Below are positions 17,629-27,484 of a DNA stretch of 64,000 nt, in pieces. The position numbers and the translations under genes are program-made. Origin of the DNA: Okeania sp. KiyG1 (GTDB lineage Bacteria; Cyanobacteriota; Cyanobacteriia; Cyanobacteriales; Microcoleaceae); contig NZ_BLZO01000198.1 in the NCBI RefSeq assembly GCF_014132355.1, forward strand, positions 62,001 through 126,000, in the 5' to 3' direction. The notes under the pieces were generated by a model. It was given only the letters and a program-made list of their open reading frames with translations, had not been told where the DNA came from and did not search any database. Position 1 is the stretch's first letter. Each line of letters starts with the position of its first letter.

Positions 17629-18552
17629 CTATTTTTCGTCTGTTTCCTGCTCCTGATTATAAGCACTCTTAATCATATCTCCAATTGATACACTTGAATC
17701 CTCTATTTTTGAAACATTTACATTGTACTTAGCTGGTTGAGTTTTATTTTTTTGAAAAGGCAGTATTAGAAGCTCTGCAATTTTTTTAGAAAAAGTACCT
17801 ATATCTAGAATGATAATTAACAATATAGCTAATTTTACGAAAAAAGCCGTAAATTCACCGGACAAAGGAATCATTTCCAAGATTTGTGGAAGAGTAAAAA
17901 ACAATATCAAGAAGGTGACAAAATTCATAATTCTAGAAATTTCATCCCTCTCTCCTTTATATGTTCTTGGAATAAGTTCAACTTTACTAATATCTTGAAT
18001 TGAGCAAAACAATTTTGGTACTTCCTTTTCCTCAGTTCGTCTTCCCGACAAAAATCGAAATCCTACTTTACTTTTCGGTAAAATTTCTCTTATCAAATAC
18101 CTTTTTTTTGCTTCATCTTGCTTACTATCCTTTATCTCAATTTCCTCTATACCCATTAAATTATCATTTAAAGGTGGCTCGAAAAATTGCTCTAAAATTC
18201 CAACGCTTGTAGAAAAAAGTTCAAAAGTAATTTCTTGATTTTTAATGACTTTTCGACCAGTATTTTCAATATCGCAAGAGATGACATACAAATCTGCAAT
18301 CTTCTTATCATCTTCACCATAAAGGATACTAATATTTTTCTGACCTATATCTTTTTTGAACTCTAAAATACTCAATATATTTATTGTATAGGAAAGCTCC
18401 ATAGTTTGGTCTTGACGTTGCTTGTTTGATGAGAAGTAATTAAATAACGCTACTGAAAAACCAGAGATAATAGCAATAGCAACCTTTTGCCAGAAATCAT
18501 TATTCTCTAATAGTGTTTGAATTATTTTCGGATATTCATTTAAGTTATCCAT
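17629..18552 (-). CDS. Membrane protein of unknown function
   Basis: 307 residues. There is one predicted membrane helix near the N-terminus (about residues 21-42, VAIAIISGFSVALFNYF), a polar middle domain (about 60-195) and two hydrophobic helices near the C-terminus (about 208-228 and 235-256), then a charged tail. No family recognised. Its place inside a defence-rich region makes an effector role conceivable, but nothing in the sequence proves it. Lower complexity and AT-rich codons suggest recent arrival. Confidence 0.6.
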   Translation of the reverse strand: MDNLNEYPKIIQTLLENNDFWQKVAIAIISGFSVALFNYFSSNKQRQDQTMELSYTINILSILEFKKDIGQKNISILYGEDDKKIADLYVISCDIENTGRKVIKNQEITFELFSTSVGILEQFFEPPLNDNLMGIEEIEIKDSKQDEAKKRYLIREILPKSKVGFRFLSGRRTEEKEVPKLFCSIQDISKVELIPRTYKGERDEISRIMNFVTFLILFFTLPQILEMIPLSGEFTAFFVKLAILLIIILDIGTFSKKIAELLILPFQKNKTQPAKYNVNVSKIEDSSVSIGDMIKSAYNQEQETDEK

Positions 18553-18585
18553 CTGATAATCTCCTTATTTTTTTAAATAATAATG

Positions 18586-18708
18586 AGGTGCATCTCATAT
18601 TTGCAAAAATACTTTTTTCTTATTCCCTATTCCCTGTTCCCTGTTCCCTGTTCCCTGTTCCCTAAAAGCGATAAATTTTTGGCTTTATTCTTGCATTGAG
18701 ATGCACCT
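18586..18708. mobile_element. MITE with AGGTGCATCTCA ends
   Basis: 123 bp, terminal inverted repeats AGGTGCATCTCA / TGAGATGCACCT. It is flanked by TAATAATG (18578-18585) and TAACAATG (18709-18716), an 8-bp target duplication with one mismatch. The interior contains a ccctgtt STRR (about 18625-18662). Non-coding. Confidence 0.8.
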
Positions 18709-18757
18709 TAACAATGATTAATTTTATACCAATTTGTTAAAGATATGGAGGAGTTTT

Positions 18758-18792
18758 ATCCCCCCAAACCCCCCTTGGAAAGGGGGGCTAAG
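18758..18792. repeat. C-rich/G-rich hairpin element
   Basis: CCCCCCTT...AAGGGGGG inverted repeat just downstream of the PfkB-type kinase stop. Related short C6/G6 palindromes occur at 19822-19905 and 63941-63999. They could act as terminators but look like a dispersed element. Confidence 0.55.
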
Positions 18793-18822
18793 AATTCAGG
18801 TTTATGTCATTTCAGTTAACTG

Positions 18823-19707
18823 TTAACTGATTATCCACTGTCTAGTTCCGAAATATTCACAAGAATGAGCAGCAATATTAACAGCATTTGCCAATGCTTC
18901 TGTAAATTCTCCATGAAAAATATAGTGACAAAATGCTCCATGAAAAATATCACCTGCACCTAAAGTATCAACAGCATTAATTTTCGGAACTTCCACATTA
19001 CCAAGCTTACCTTGACTCAAATACTTGATAGGTTTTTCTCCTTGAGTAATAGCAATATGTGGAATATTTTGATTTGCTAAGTAGGTAAAAACTTCCTCTT
19101 GACTCTCACAATTAGGAGGATAAAAATTAGCAGAACAAATAGCATAATCAACAAAAGGTAAAATTTCCTCAAATCCTGGTTTCCAACTACCACCATCTAT
19201 AACAATAGGAATGTTTTTTGACTTAGCAAGTTGAGCAACTTCTAAACTCGCTGCCATTTGATGACCGTCGATTAAAACAATATCAATATTATGAATAATA
19301 TCTGGGGAAATAAATTCTTTTGAGATTTGAGACTTAGTAGCATTGATAGAAATTACAGCGCGATCGCCTGTATTTTGAGTAGTAATAATTGATGAAACTG
19401 GTGGTGGTTCGTCACGATTTTTATCTAAGTCTTGTATTGTGACATTATGCTTTTCTAAATCAGCCCTAATTAGGTGAGTTATTGGATGATTTCCTAACCC
19501 ACAGAGAAGAGTTGTTTGATTATCAAAATAGCTAAATGTTACGGCAGCATTTGTGGCAGGTCCCCCTGCTGTAATAGTATAATCGGCAGCAACAACTTTT
19601 TTATTTTTCTCAGGATAAGTTGCTGTGAGATAAACTAAATCTAAGGTTATTAATCCGACAAATAATCCGGTTTTAGTCATAATTTTATTCTGGTTTACCA
19701 ATTTCAA
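18823..19707 (-). CDS. PfkB-family sugar kinase
   Basis: 294 residues. This is a ribokinase-fold carbohydrate or nucleoside kinase. The N-terminal substrate region contains TAGGPATNAAVTFSYF (about 47-62, the GG-x-x-x-N motif) and the C-terminal signature DTLGAGDIFHGAF (about 245-257) holds the catalytic Asp. Substrate cannot be told. The start may be the second Met (MTKTG, 19680); neither has a strong ribosome-binding site. Transcribed alone, away from the helicase gene at 20051. Confidence 0.85.
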   Translation of the reverse strand: MKLVNQNKIMTKTGLFVGLITLDLVYLTATYPEKNKKVVAADYTITAGGPATNAAVTFSYFDNQTTLLCGLGNHPITHLIRADLEKHNVTIQDLDKNRDEPPPVSSIITTQNTGDRAVISINATKSQISKEFISPDIIHNIDIVLIDGHQMAASLEVAQLAKSKNIPIVIDGGSWKPGFEEILPFVDYAICSANFYPPNCESQEEVFTYLANQNIPHIAITQGEKPIKYLSQGKLGNVEVPKINAVDTLGAGDIFHGAFCHYIFHGEFTEALANAVNIAAHSCEYFGTRQWIIS

Positions 19708-20050
19708 AAAATATATTTATATCCAAAAGTAAAGTAAGTATTGTATTAGGAACAATAAATCCAAGTATTTCTAAATATCAATGCTTAGAGGTTGTCTGAA
19801 AAGTCCCATTTGCTACATCCAAGCCCCCGCGCATCCCCCTATTTTGGGGGACTAGAGCAAGCAAATTGACTCTTGTTCCCCCCAAATTTGGGGGGCTAGG
19901 GGGGCAAAATTCAGTATCAAAAAACTTTCTGACTTCTGACTTTGTTAAACACGCCTTCTTTGATTTAAATTTAAAACCAAGTTCCGATAACTATATAATA
20001 GATTTATTTATCGAAAAATCGAAAATTGGTGTATCTAAAAATTAGTATAA
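19708..20050. other. Intergenic with C6/G6 palindromes
   Basis: Divergent promoter region between the kinase and the helicase. Contains 'cccccaaatttggggg'-type palindromic pieces at about 19820-19905. Nothing else recognised. Confidence 0.5.
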
Positions 20051-21439
20051 ATGAATAAACTAACAGTAAATTTTTGCTGTCCGACAATGCCATCTCATCT
20101 TAAATTACGACCCTATCAAGAACAAGCTATTAATAATTGGTTTACAAATCGAGGTAGGGGAATTTTGAAAATGGCAACAGGTAGTGGAAAAACAATAACT
20201 GCCTTAGCGATCGCTACTCAACTTTATCAAAAAATTGCTTTACAAGCATTAATTGTGATTTGTCCTTATCGTCATTTAGTAACTCAATGGGCAAGAGAAT
20301 GTGAAAAGTTTAATCTTCAAACCATTCTGGCTTTTGAGAATGTACATACTTGGCAAAATCAACTTTCTACTACACTTTATAATATTCATTCTGGCTATGA
20401 AAAATTTATTACTGTTATTACTACAAACTCTACTTTTATTTCAGATAGTCTCCAATCTCAGATTAAATATTTTCCTGAAAAAACTCTGATTATTGGGGAT
20501 GAAGCACATCATTTAGGTTCGCCCAAGTTAGAGAAGAGTTTACCAAAAAATATTGGTTTAAGACTTGCTTTGTCTGCCACGCCAGAAAGATATTTTGATG
20601 ACCAAGGAACTACGGCAATTTTAGATTATTTTGGTGAAGTATTACAGCCTGAATTAACTTTGGCTGATGCCATTAGACAAGGTGCTTTAGCTCGTTATCT
20701 TTATTATCCAATTTTAGTGGAATTGACTGAAGCAGAAAGTCGAGCTTATGCAAAATTAACTTCCAAAATTGGTTGGGCATTATTATTATCAGAAAAAGAA
20801 AATGTAGAAATAGAAAAAGAAGATTTAACAGCTTTATTAATGCAGCGTTCCCGTTTAGTAGCTTCAGCAACAAATAAATTAATAGCATTAAAAGCATTAA
20901 TGGCAAAACGTTTACAAACCAGTCATACTTTATTTTATTGTGGGGATAGTTCCGTAGAAACTGAAGATATTTCAAACTTAAGACAAATGGAAGCAGTGGT
21001 AAGAATATTAGGTTATGAATTAGGTTATCGAGTTAATACTTATACTGCTGAGACTCCAATTAAAAAAAGAGAGAAATTAAGACAACAATTTGAAAGTGGA
21101 GAATTGCAAGGTTTAGTAGCAATTAGATGTTTAGATGAAGGGGTAGATATACCAGCAATTAAAAATGCAGTTATTTTGGCAAGTAGTCAAAATCCACGAC
21201 AATTTATTCAGAGAAGAGGGAGAATTTTACGACCTCATCCAAGTAAGGAAAGGGCAACTTTATTTGATATGATTGTTTTGCCTCCAGATATGGGTAGAAG
21301 TACCTTGGAAGTAGAAAGAAATTTACTGAGAAAGGAGTTAAAAAGGTTTTTAGAATTTGCAGATTTAGCAGACAATGCTGGAGAAGCTAGAGTGAAATTA
21401 CTAAGCATTCAAAAAAGGTATGGATTATTAGATATTTGA
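20051..21439 (+). CDS. DEAH helicase, PT-system restriction-associated
   Basis: 462 residues. A superfamily 2 helicase/translocase of the SSL2/HepA-like type: Q-like motif RPYQEQAI (20-27), Walker A MATGSGKT (41-48), DEAH (150-153), SAT (175-177) and motif VI QFIQRRGRILR (about 398-408). Size and layout match the family annotated as 'DNA phosphorothioation system restriction enzyme', which co-occurs with dnd genes in cyanobacteria. I assign it to that group from recall and from its location 6 kb beyond dndB. Its presumed role is to translocate on, or help attack, unmodified DNA; it has no visible nuclease domain, so that role is inference. Confidence 0.75.
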   Translation: MNKLTVNFCCPTMPSHLKLRPYQEQAINNWFTNRGRGILKMATGSGKTITALAIATQLYQKIALQALIVICPYRHLVTQWARECEKFNLQTILAFENVHTWQNQLSTTLYNIHSGYEKFITVITTNSTFISDSLQSQIKYFPEKTLIIGDEAHHLGSPKLEKSLPKNIGLRLALSATPERYFDDQGTTAILDYFGEVLQPELTLADAIRQGALARYLYYPILVELTEAESRAYAKLTSKIGWALLLSEKENVEIEKEDLTALLMQRSRLVASATNKLIALKALMAKRLQTSHTLFYCGDSSVETEDISNLRQMEAVVRILGYELGYRVNTYTAETPIKKREKLRQQFESGELQGLVAIRCLDEGVDIPAIKNAVILASSQNPRQFIQRRGRILRPHPSKERATLFDMIVLPPDMGRSTLEVERNLLRKELKRFLEFADLADNAGEARVKLLSIQKRYGLLDI

Positions 21440-21504
21440 TATTTGATTAAGGCAAGAAGTAAGAGAGAAAAAGAAGTATTTTTGGGCTTTTATTTTTTCA
21501 CAGT

Positions 21505-24500
21505 TTACTGAGTAGAACTTGGAGAGTACCAAGCATTATGAAAGTCTGGGTAGCTCATGTGTTGAGCGCAGTGCCAAACAATATCATTTGCAGCTACATA
21601 TCGTATTAAGTCATAATTATAAACTTCGCTTTGTACAGACTTTTTTTCTTGCATATAAAAATTTTGTTGTACATATTCTTTGAGATTAGCAACCATCACC
21701 TTTAATTGTTTTACTTCACTAATTTCTGTGAGTGCAAGAGCAACTTGAGTGGGAATTTCTGGATTTTCAATTACGACAATAAAATTAATAGCCTCTTCAA
21801 GTATTTGGGGAATTAAAAATGCTCCTAGTTTTGTTAAAGCATATAGCCAAGTTGAACGAAATTGTGCATCTTTGCTCTGTTTTATCCGCTCTAAAAATTT
21901 CTTAAGTGTATCAATATCATTGTTGGCAATCGCATATTTTATGTTTCTAAAAAAAATGTGTTCACTAGATTCTAATGTTAATTTTTCTTGGTCTTCCAAA
22001 AAATCCTTAAATTTTTCATATTGTTGCATTTGTATTTCGTTAAAAAATAGGTCAGATTCAAAATCATCATCATCGTTATCATCAAGCATTTCAGGCTCAA
22101 AATAAAATGTATTTGTGTTAATTTCATTTAGTATGCTATCTGCTAACTCAATTACATATTGCTCATTAGAGTTATTTCGCAGTGTTATTAATGAGTTTAA
22201 AATATTTTTATCTGTCAAAATAATATCATTAATAACTGAGATAGTGCATAATATGGAATCTTTTTCCATGTTTCTACAGTGCTGTTCTAATGGCATAATA
22301 ACTAGACTTCTTAGCAATTCCACATAGGTAAATTTTTGAGGATTTAAAATACTATACTTTTTAGCAAAATCAAGCAATAGAAAAACTTTTATTTCTTCCA
22401 TTTCATCAGCATATAAATACAAACATATTATATCATTAATTATTTCTGAACTTATGTCTCTTTTCTCCAATATTTTTAATGCTTGATCGATAACTAGATG
22501 CTCTTCTTCCGGATATATCAGCTTAATTAAAATTGCATCATTTATTCTATTATCAACTTTTAGCTTTTCTAATAAATTTAAAATATTAAAAACAACCAAA
22601 ATTTTTGCTTTGTATTCAACCATAGCAAGACTGATAATTTCTAAAAATTCATCATCATTCTCAAAGTCAATTACACCAAAATAACTTAGCTTATCAAGAT
22701 GGTTACTTGTGAGAAACCGAATGTTATAGTCTTCACTAAAAAGAAAAAACAATAGCTTTCTTAAAACGTCTTCACTAATAATTTCTTTATTGATACTTTG
22801 ATTATCTAATAATACTCTAATAATAGAAATACATTTATTTTCATCTTCGTTAGATAAAAATAGTTCAACTAATATACTTGTAGCTTGGGGATGAAATTTA
22901 TCATATTTTAGTATAATTTCAGCAGCTTCTAATGCAATAGAATAATCAGAGTCTAAAAAATCAGCTACTTTATCTAGTACAGCCTCTTTATTTGGAGATA
23001 TTTCAAACAATATTTTAGTTATTTCAAAGCGTTTATCCTGGTAGTTTTCAGAATTAAGGTAATAGTTTAAGAGATTTGAAGATAGGCTAGGGAAGACTTT
23101 CAAAATATTTAAAAATAAATCATCAAAACAATATGGTATCAACCACTTAAGTCCACCTTGATAATAAATGTTAGTTATAATAGAAAAAATTGATTTTTCT
23201 ATTATTTCTTTACATTGATAATAATTTCCTAATCTGTATAATGCTGCCACGATAAAAGGAAAAATTTGAAAACCATAAAACTCTAAACACTTATCTGACT
23301 CAAAATAATCAAAAATGTTGAGAAATTTTTCTCTATCTCTTGTTGAACATTTACCACTTTCCATCCACATCAAAGCTACTTCTTGCCAGTATGAATCAAA
23401 AATTCGGTAGGTTGAGTTTGACACATTTCCAGGAATATGGTTAAACAAAAACTCCCAGTTAGGAATGACAAGACTAGCAAAATATTCTTGAAAAGTAGGA
23501 TGGAAAAACCTATAAGCTTTATCTGTCTTAACTTCTTCATCTACTAAAACTAATAAATCTAAATCTAAAGCCAAATTAAACAATTTATCATCCTGAATTT
23601 CTTTGTAAATTAAACTCTCAGACAACCGAAACCTTTCCAAACTATCTAAACCAGCTAAAGCTACCCTACCCAAAGCTTGATGAAGTTGATTTTTTAAATT
23701 ATGCCTAACATTCCAATCAATATCTATTTTTTCAGGCTTCCACTCATAAAAATACCGGATAAACTGTTGATAAAGTCCTGCTTTTGTTTCTGGAAATTCT
23801 GCATTTTTGTCAAAATAAAAAATCTGACACAACAACGATAACCTCAGAGGATTTCTCACCAAATCATAAATCCTTTCATGGCGCGACTCTTTTAACTTTT
23901 GCTCCAACTTTTTACCCAGTTTTTAATTCTCAGCTTTAACAAACCACTGATGAATAAAATCATCGACTTGCTCAAATTTAAACTCCAAAGTTTTGTAAGT
24001 TTCAAAACCACTAAGAGGATTATTAAAATTAACATCCCAAACATTTGTGCGACAAGTTAAAACTACTCGCGCTGCATTTAAGAAACCAGTAAGTTGTTGT
24101 TGAATATTTCTCAGAGTTTTCCCTGCCGAACTTTCCCCTATTTCATCCACACCATCAAGCAACAACCACACCTCATTCTTTTGTAATAATTTTGTTAAAA
24201 GTTTCTCCAAAGTTGCTGAGTCAATATCTAAATCTATGAAAAACATCGCATTTGGCAACCACTTTTTCAGAATGTACTCTTCCAGTGTTTTTCCCTGCAA
24301 ATCTCCCAATGGGATACATATATATAGATGGTTTGTGTTTTTCAGGTAGGTAGCAATTTTATCTAACCAAGTCGTCTTACCCGATCCTGCTTCTCCAACA
24401 ATAGCAGTAAATTTATTTTTCTTCCCTTGAATAACATCCAACAAAAATTCATCATATTCGTAAGTGCGGGTAATAACCTCTTTCTCCCTGAACTTTTCCA

Positions 24501-25026
24501 TCCCATTATTCTCACTGTGACGTTGTTGTAATTTGCGTTCAACTAACCCCAATTTCACAAATACTTCAACTTCACATCCTATTTGAGTTGCTTTACGTCT
24601 GAGTTGTTGAGTTGTTTGCTGCTTTTCCAGCATTTTTGCACATACTTCACGCCAATTAATTTTTATTTCAGTGGGGGTAGAAGGTGAGTTTTCTGGTTTT
24701 TTTCTATATTTTTTCAGGAGTTTATGAAAGTCTAATTTTTCTCCATCAGCATCTTCTCCTAACTCAAATTTCTCTCGAATAGCTAAAGAGATTTCTTTTC
24801 CTTTTTTTAATGCTTGTCGGAGAGAACCTTCAGCATATCCTGATTTTTTGGCAGCTTCAGCGTGAGTTAAACCACTTAACTTTCCTAAGAGTGCAGCTTT
24901 TGAACTTGGTGCTAAATCTTTCTTTTTTTTATGTTGTTTTTCTACAAGAATTTCTGCCAAGTCTCTGAATAATTCGTCAATATTCCAATTCTCGTAAACT
25001 TCTGAAAATTCTTCTTCAAATGTCAT
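21505..25026 (-). pseudogene. NACHT-type STAND NTPase with internal TAA
   Basis: One continuous reading frame of 1,173 codons interrupted by a single in-frame TAA at 23923-23925. The upstream part (25026-23923, 367 residues) has an N-terminal HTH-like region (about 43-85), Walker A GEAGSGKTTWL (211-221) and Walker B LLLDGVDEI (288-296). The downstream part (to 21505, about 800 residues) begins in the same frame with the usual post-NACHT block RIYDLVRNPLRLSLLC and continues as a long helical repeat (HEAT/ARM-like) sensor. A CAA or GAA to TAA change explains the break. Restart at a TTG (23905-23907) is possible but unsupported by a ribosome-binding site. Bacterial NACHT proteins of this build act in phage defence. 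Confidence 0.82.
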
Positions 25027-25087
25027 TTACTTAAACTATTTTGATAAATCTACAAATCTAATTTTATCAATATTTATCATAGCACTT

Positions 25088-25293
25088 GTAAGCATTCAGC
25101 TATTAGCATTTCCTGCGGAATTATCCGCAAACAGCCATCAGATGCATGAACATATTCAAGCAATAAATGAGGTTAGGTTATAGCCAATTTCATTAATGAA
25201 TTTTAATCCTCCTTGGCGGATAATTCCCCTCCAGTATGATAATGAATTAATAACAAATAGCTGATAGCTGATGGCTGACTGCTGAATGCTTAC
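25088..25293. mobile_element. MITE, GTAAGC family (IS66-like), copy 2
   Basis: 206 bp, ends GTAAGCATTCAGC...GCTGAATGCTTAC. Flanks TAGCACTT (25080-25087) and TAGCACTC (25294-25301) form an 8-bp target duplication with one mismatch. It lies in the divergent promoter region between the NACHT gene and the gene at 25406. Confidence 0.88.
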
Positions 25294-25405
25294 TAGCACT
25301 CACAAAATACTCACAGTTTTACTCACACTTACTCACACACTGTAAGTAGATTTTATCTAATCTTCTAGATAAGCTGTAAATAGTTAACAAAAAGGAGAAA
25401 AAATT

Positions 25406-25963
25406 ATGACTGCTTATCAACTCAGCCTTTTCCCTAACACTGAATATATCTCTAGTAAATCTAATAATTTAGATGACTTATCTTCTGCTTATCGTAATTT
25501 TAAAAGTGGCGAAGTTATCAACGAATTAGAAATGAAAGTCATAGACATTTTGGAAATTGTTTTAGGAAATAATTTCCGTTATTGCCCCCAAATCACTCTC
25601 AAGAGTATTTGTCCTAACGCTGGCTGGATACCAAAAAATATTTGGGAAATCTGGATTAATTCCAAAGTAGATATTGCTGTAATAGAACGAGGTTTAAAAA
25701 CAAATCGTCAAGCAAAATTAGTAATAGAATGTCAGTCATTTTGCCATAAACTCCCAGAAGTAAAAGAAAGCGACTACCACAAATATCAAATTTTATATAC
25801 TGTAAATATTCCGTTAATTTATGTAGAGCAAGTTCCAGAAGATGAGCGTTTTTATCGGTTTTATACACCCAATGAAACAACCCAAATATTTTATAACTTA
25901 ATCACCCAAGATAATAGACAGCAACTCAAAACATTTCTAGAACAAAACATTGTTCAAAAATAA
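25406..25963 (+). CDS. Possible PD-(D/E)XK nuclease-fold protein
   Basis: 185 residues with a strong AAGGAG ribosome-binding site before the ATG. The central part (KVDIAVIE, about residue 91, then LVIECQS, about residue 109) has the spacing of an Asp...E-x-Q/K nuclease core, as in DUF2726-like endonuclease-fold proteins. The tail (IPLIYVEQ) supplies the next strand. No flanking domain. Uma2-like and related nuclease-fold genes are common companions of cyanobacterial defence islands. The assignment is tentative because only the core spacing supports it. Confidence 0.5.
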   Translation: MTAYQLSLFPNTEYISSKSNNLDDLSSAYRNFKSGEVINELEMKVIDILEIVLGNNFRYCPQITLKSICPNAGWIPKNIWEIWINSKVDIAVIERGLKTNRQAKLVIECQSFCHKLPEVKESDYHKYQILYTVNIPLIYVEQVPEDERFYRFYTPNETTQIFYNLITQDNRQQLKTFLEQNIVQK

Positions 25964-26247
25964 TCAAATTCATGGCAGTTTTAAAGTTATAAAGTTAGCT
26001 AAAATTTAGGTTTGGTTGAGAAAAGAAACCCAGCAGGATCTTGGTGAGTCGGGTTAAGCGACAGAGTAACCTAACCTACTAACTAAACCTAAACAATGTT
26101 AGAATAAAATTTGTTGGGCTAATATTGGATTTTGTGGCGCAACCTAGCTAAAATTAATTAAATATTTAGAATTAAATGTTTAGTGAGTATAAACCAATTA
26201 ACCCAAGCAATAAACAAGCTCAAACCTGTCTAAAAGTTTGTCAGATT

Positions 26248-26496
26248 ATGATTACTATTAATTTAAAACCAGAAATTGAAGCTCTAATCCAAGAAAAAGC
26301 TACGTCACAAGACTTATCAATTGAACAATATATTGAAATTTTAATAGAAAAATAAATTGAAAAAATTGTTTCTGAAGTTCAGGAAACAGCCTACTTATTT
26401 AAAAGTGAAACTAACAAAACTAGGCTGTTAAATGCTATCGAAAATCTTGAACATAAAACCAATTTAATTTAACTTTCATTAGAGGAAATTGAGTGA
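26248..26496 (+). pseudogene. Decayed antitoxin (YefM/RHH-like)
   Basis: Frame ATG at 26248 to TGA at 26494-26496, interrupted by in-frame TAA codons at 26353-26355 and 26470-26472. The start (MITINLKPEIEALIQEKATSQ) resembles the antitoxin at 12-239, and the tail (ETAYLFKSETNKTRLLNAIENL) matches YefM-type antitoxins (T-x-Y-L-x-x-S-x-x-N-x-x-R-L). Both stops could be CAA-to-TAA changes. It overlaps the toxin start by 4 bases, as in intact operons. Confidence 0.65.
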
Positions 26497-26550
26497 GTAA
26501 AAGAATTCTATTTGAAACTTCTGCTTTTTCAGACTTTACTGAGTGGGTTA
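26493..26550 (+). pseudogene. Truncated toxin fragment (YoeB-like)
   Basis: A GTG overlapping the antitoxin stop opens MSKRILFETSAFSDFTEWV, similar to the first residues of Txe/YoeB ribonuclease toxins. After 19 codons the sequence runs into a ttatcag STRR (26550 onward) and the rest of the toxin is gone. The pair is non-functional. Confidence 0.5.
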
Positions 26551-27238
26551 TTTCAGTTATCAGTTATCAGTTATCAGTACCTCTGATGAAATTATTATTA
26601 TTGCCTGTAAATACCATTATTAGTAATAAAAGAATTTTAGATATTATATTTTTTTGTGCCGAATGATAGTTCATTAATGAATAATGGATAATGGATAATT
26701 ACCTGTGGTTAAAACCGAGAGGATTGAAGATAAGGAAATATTATTTCTTCTCTTGGTCGATTGGATATGGCGAGGAGACTTCGCCATCCCTCGAGCGTTT
26801 TTTTTTCCTTAAAAGAGGAGGCTTTAAACCATAATTATTGAATTATTAATTAGGGCTTGCTGATTAAATCTCAAAACATTTAGAGATAAAGGTTTCAAGA
26901 ATTTTAGGTGCTGAAAAAGTAGCAGCTTTTCGGTTGATGGAGCGGAAAAAGTGAAGATTTTTCTATCATTATGATAGAAAAAGTAAGGGTGGATTATGAA
27001 TGACTAGTTCTTCAGCTAACTCCCCTAAATCCTAACTCTTCACTACTCCCTACTCCCTACTCCCTACCATAGCAAAAAGACTTTATTCAGCAAACCCTAA
27101 TTATTAATTATTAGGTAAAAAAAGCAACTCCAGTTTATTTCAGACAACTATCTCTAGCATTCTCTTATTCTTTTCAAAATTTACTCCTTCTTCCCTACTC
27201 CCTACTCCCTTCTTACATTAAAATGACTTTCAAATACA
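26551..27238. other. Gene-free, STRR and foldback-rich spacer
   Basis: Contains a ttatcag STRR (26550-26577), a foldback-family copy at about 26668-26855 (inner arms ggcgagg...), and tactccc STRRs at about 27040-27066 and 27190-27212. No gene seen. Confidence 0.55.
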
Positions 27239-27484
27239 ATGACTTTCAAATACTCAGACAAAAGAATCACAGAAATATCAACTATTTTTTCAGAAAAGCA
27301 GTCAAAATATAATCATAAAACTCAAACAAAACTGAATAATATTCAAGAACCAATTACTACTGCACCCCCAGAAGTAAAGCAAATTATTGGGAGAGTATTA
27401 CAACTAGAAAAAGACCGACTTTATAAAAAAACACCCCGGATAAACGATGATATTCTCAAAATTATCAAGGAAGCAGTGCAATGA
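27239..27484 (+). CDS. Small protein coupled to the DndD-like ATPase
   Basis: 81 residues, Lys-rich and mainly helical, no recognised domain (ends NDDILKIIKEAVQ). Its stop overlaps the start of the following ATPase (ATGA at 27481-27484), so the two are translationally coupled and likely act together. A 16-bp stretch containing the ATG (aatgactttcaaatac) is tandemly duplicated just upstream (27222-27237), creating an out-of-frame decoy ATG at 27223. Not DndE by sequence as far as I can tell. Confidence 0.65.
   Translation: MTFKYSDKRITEISTIFSEKQSKYNHKTQTKLNNIQEPITTAPPEVKQIIGRVLQLEKDRLYKKTPRINDDILKIIKEAVQ

Noticed and set aside
23905-23907. TTG as the true start of a separate HEAT-repeat gene.
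   Set aside because: Same frame as the NACHT part, five codons past a single TAA, no ribosome-binding site, and the following residues are the standard continuation of a NACHT protein.
27239-27484. DndE.
   Set aside because: Size is near that of DndE, but the sequence lacks the start pattern of DndE helices and the gene is coupled to a different ATPase.
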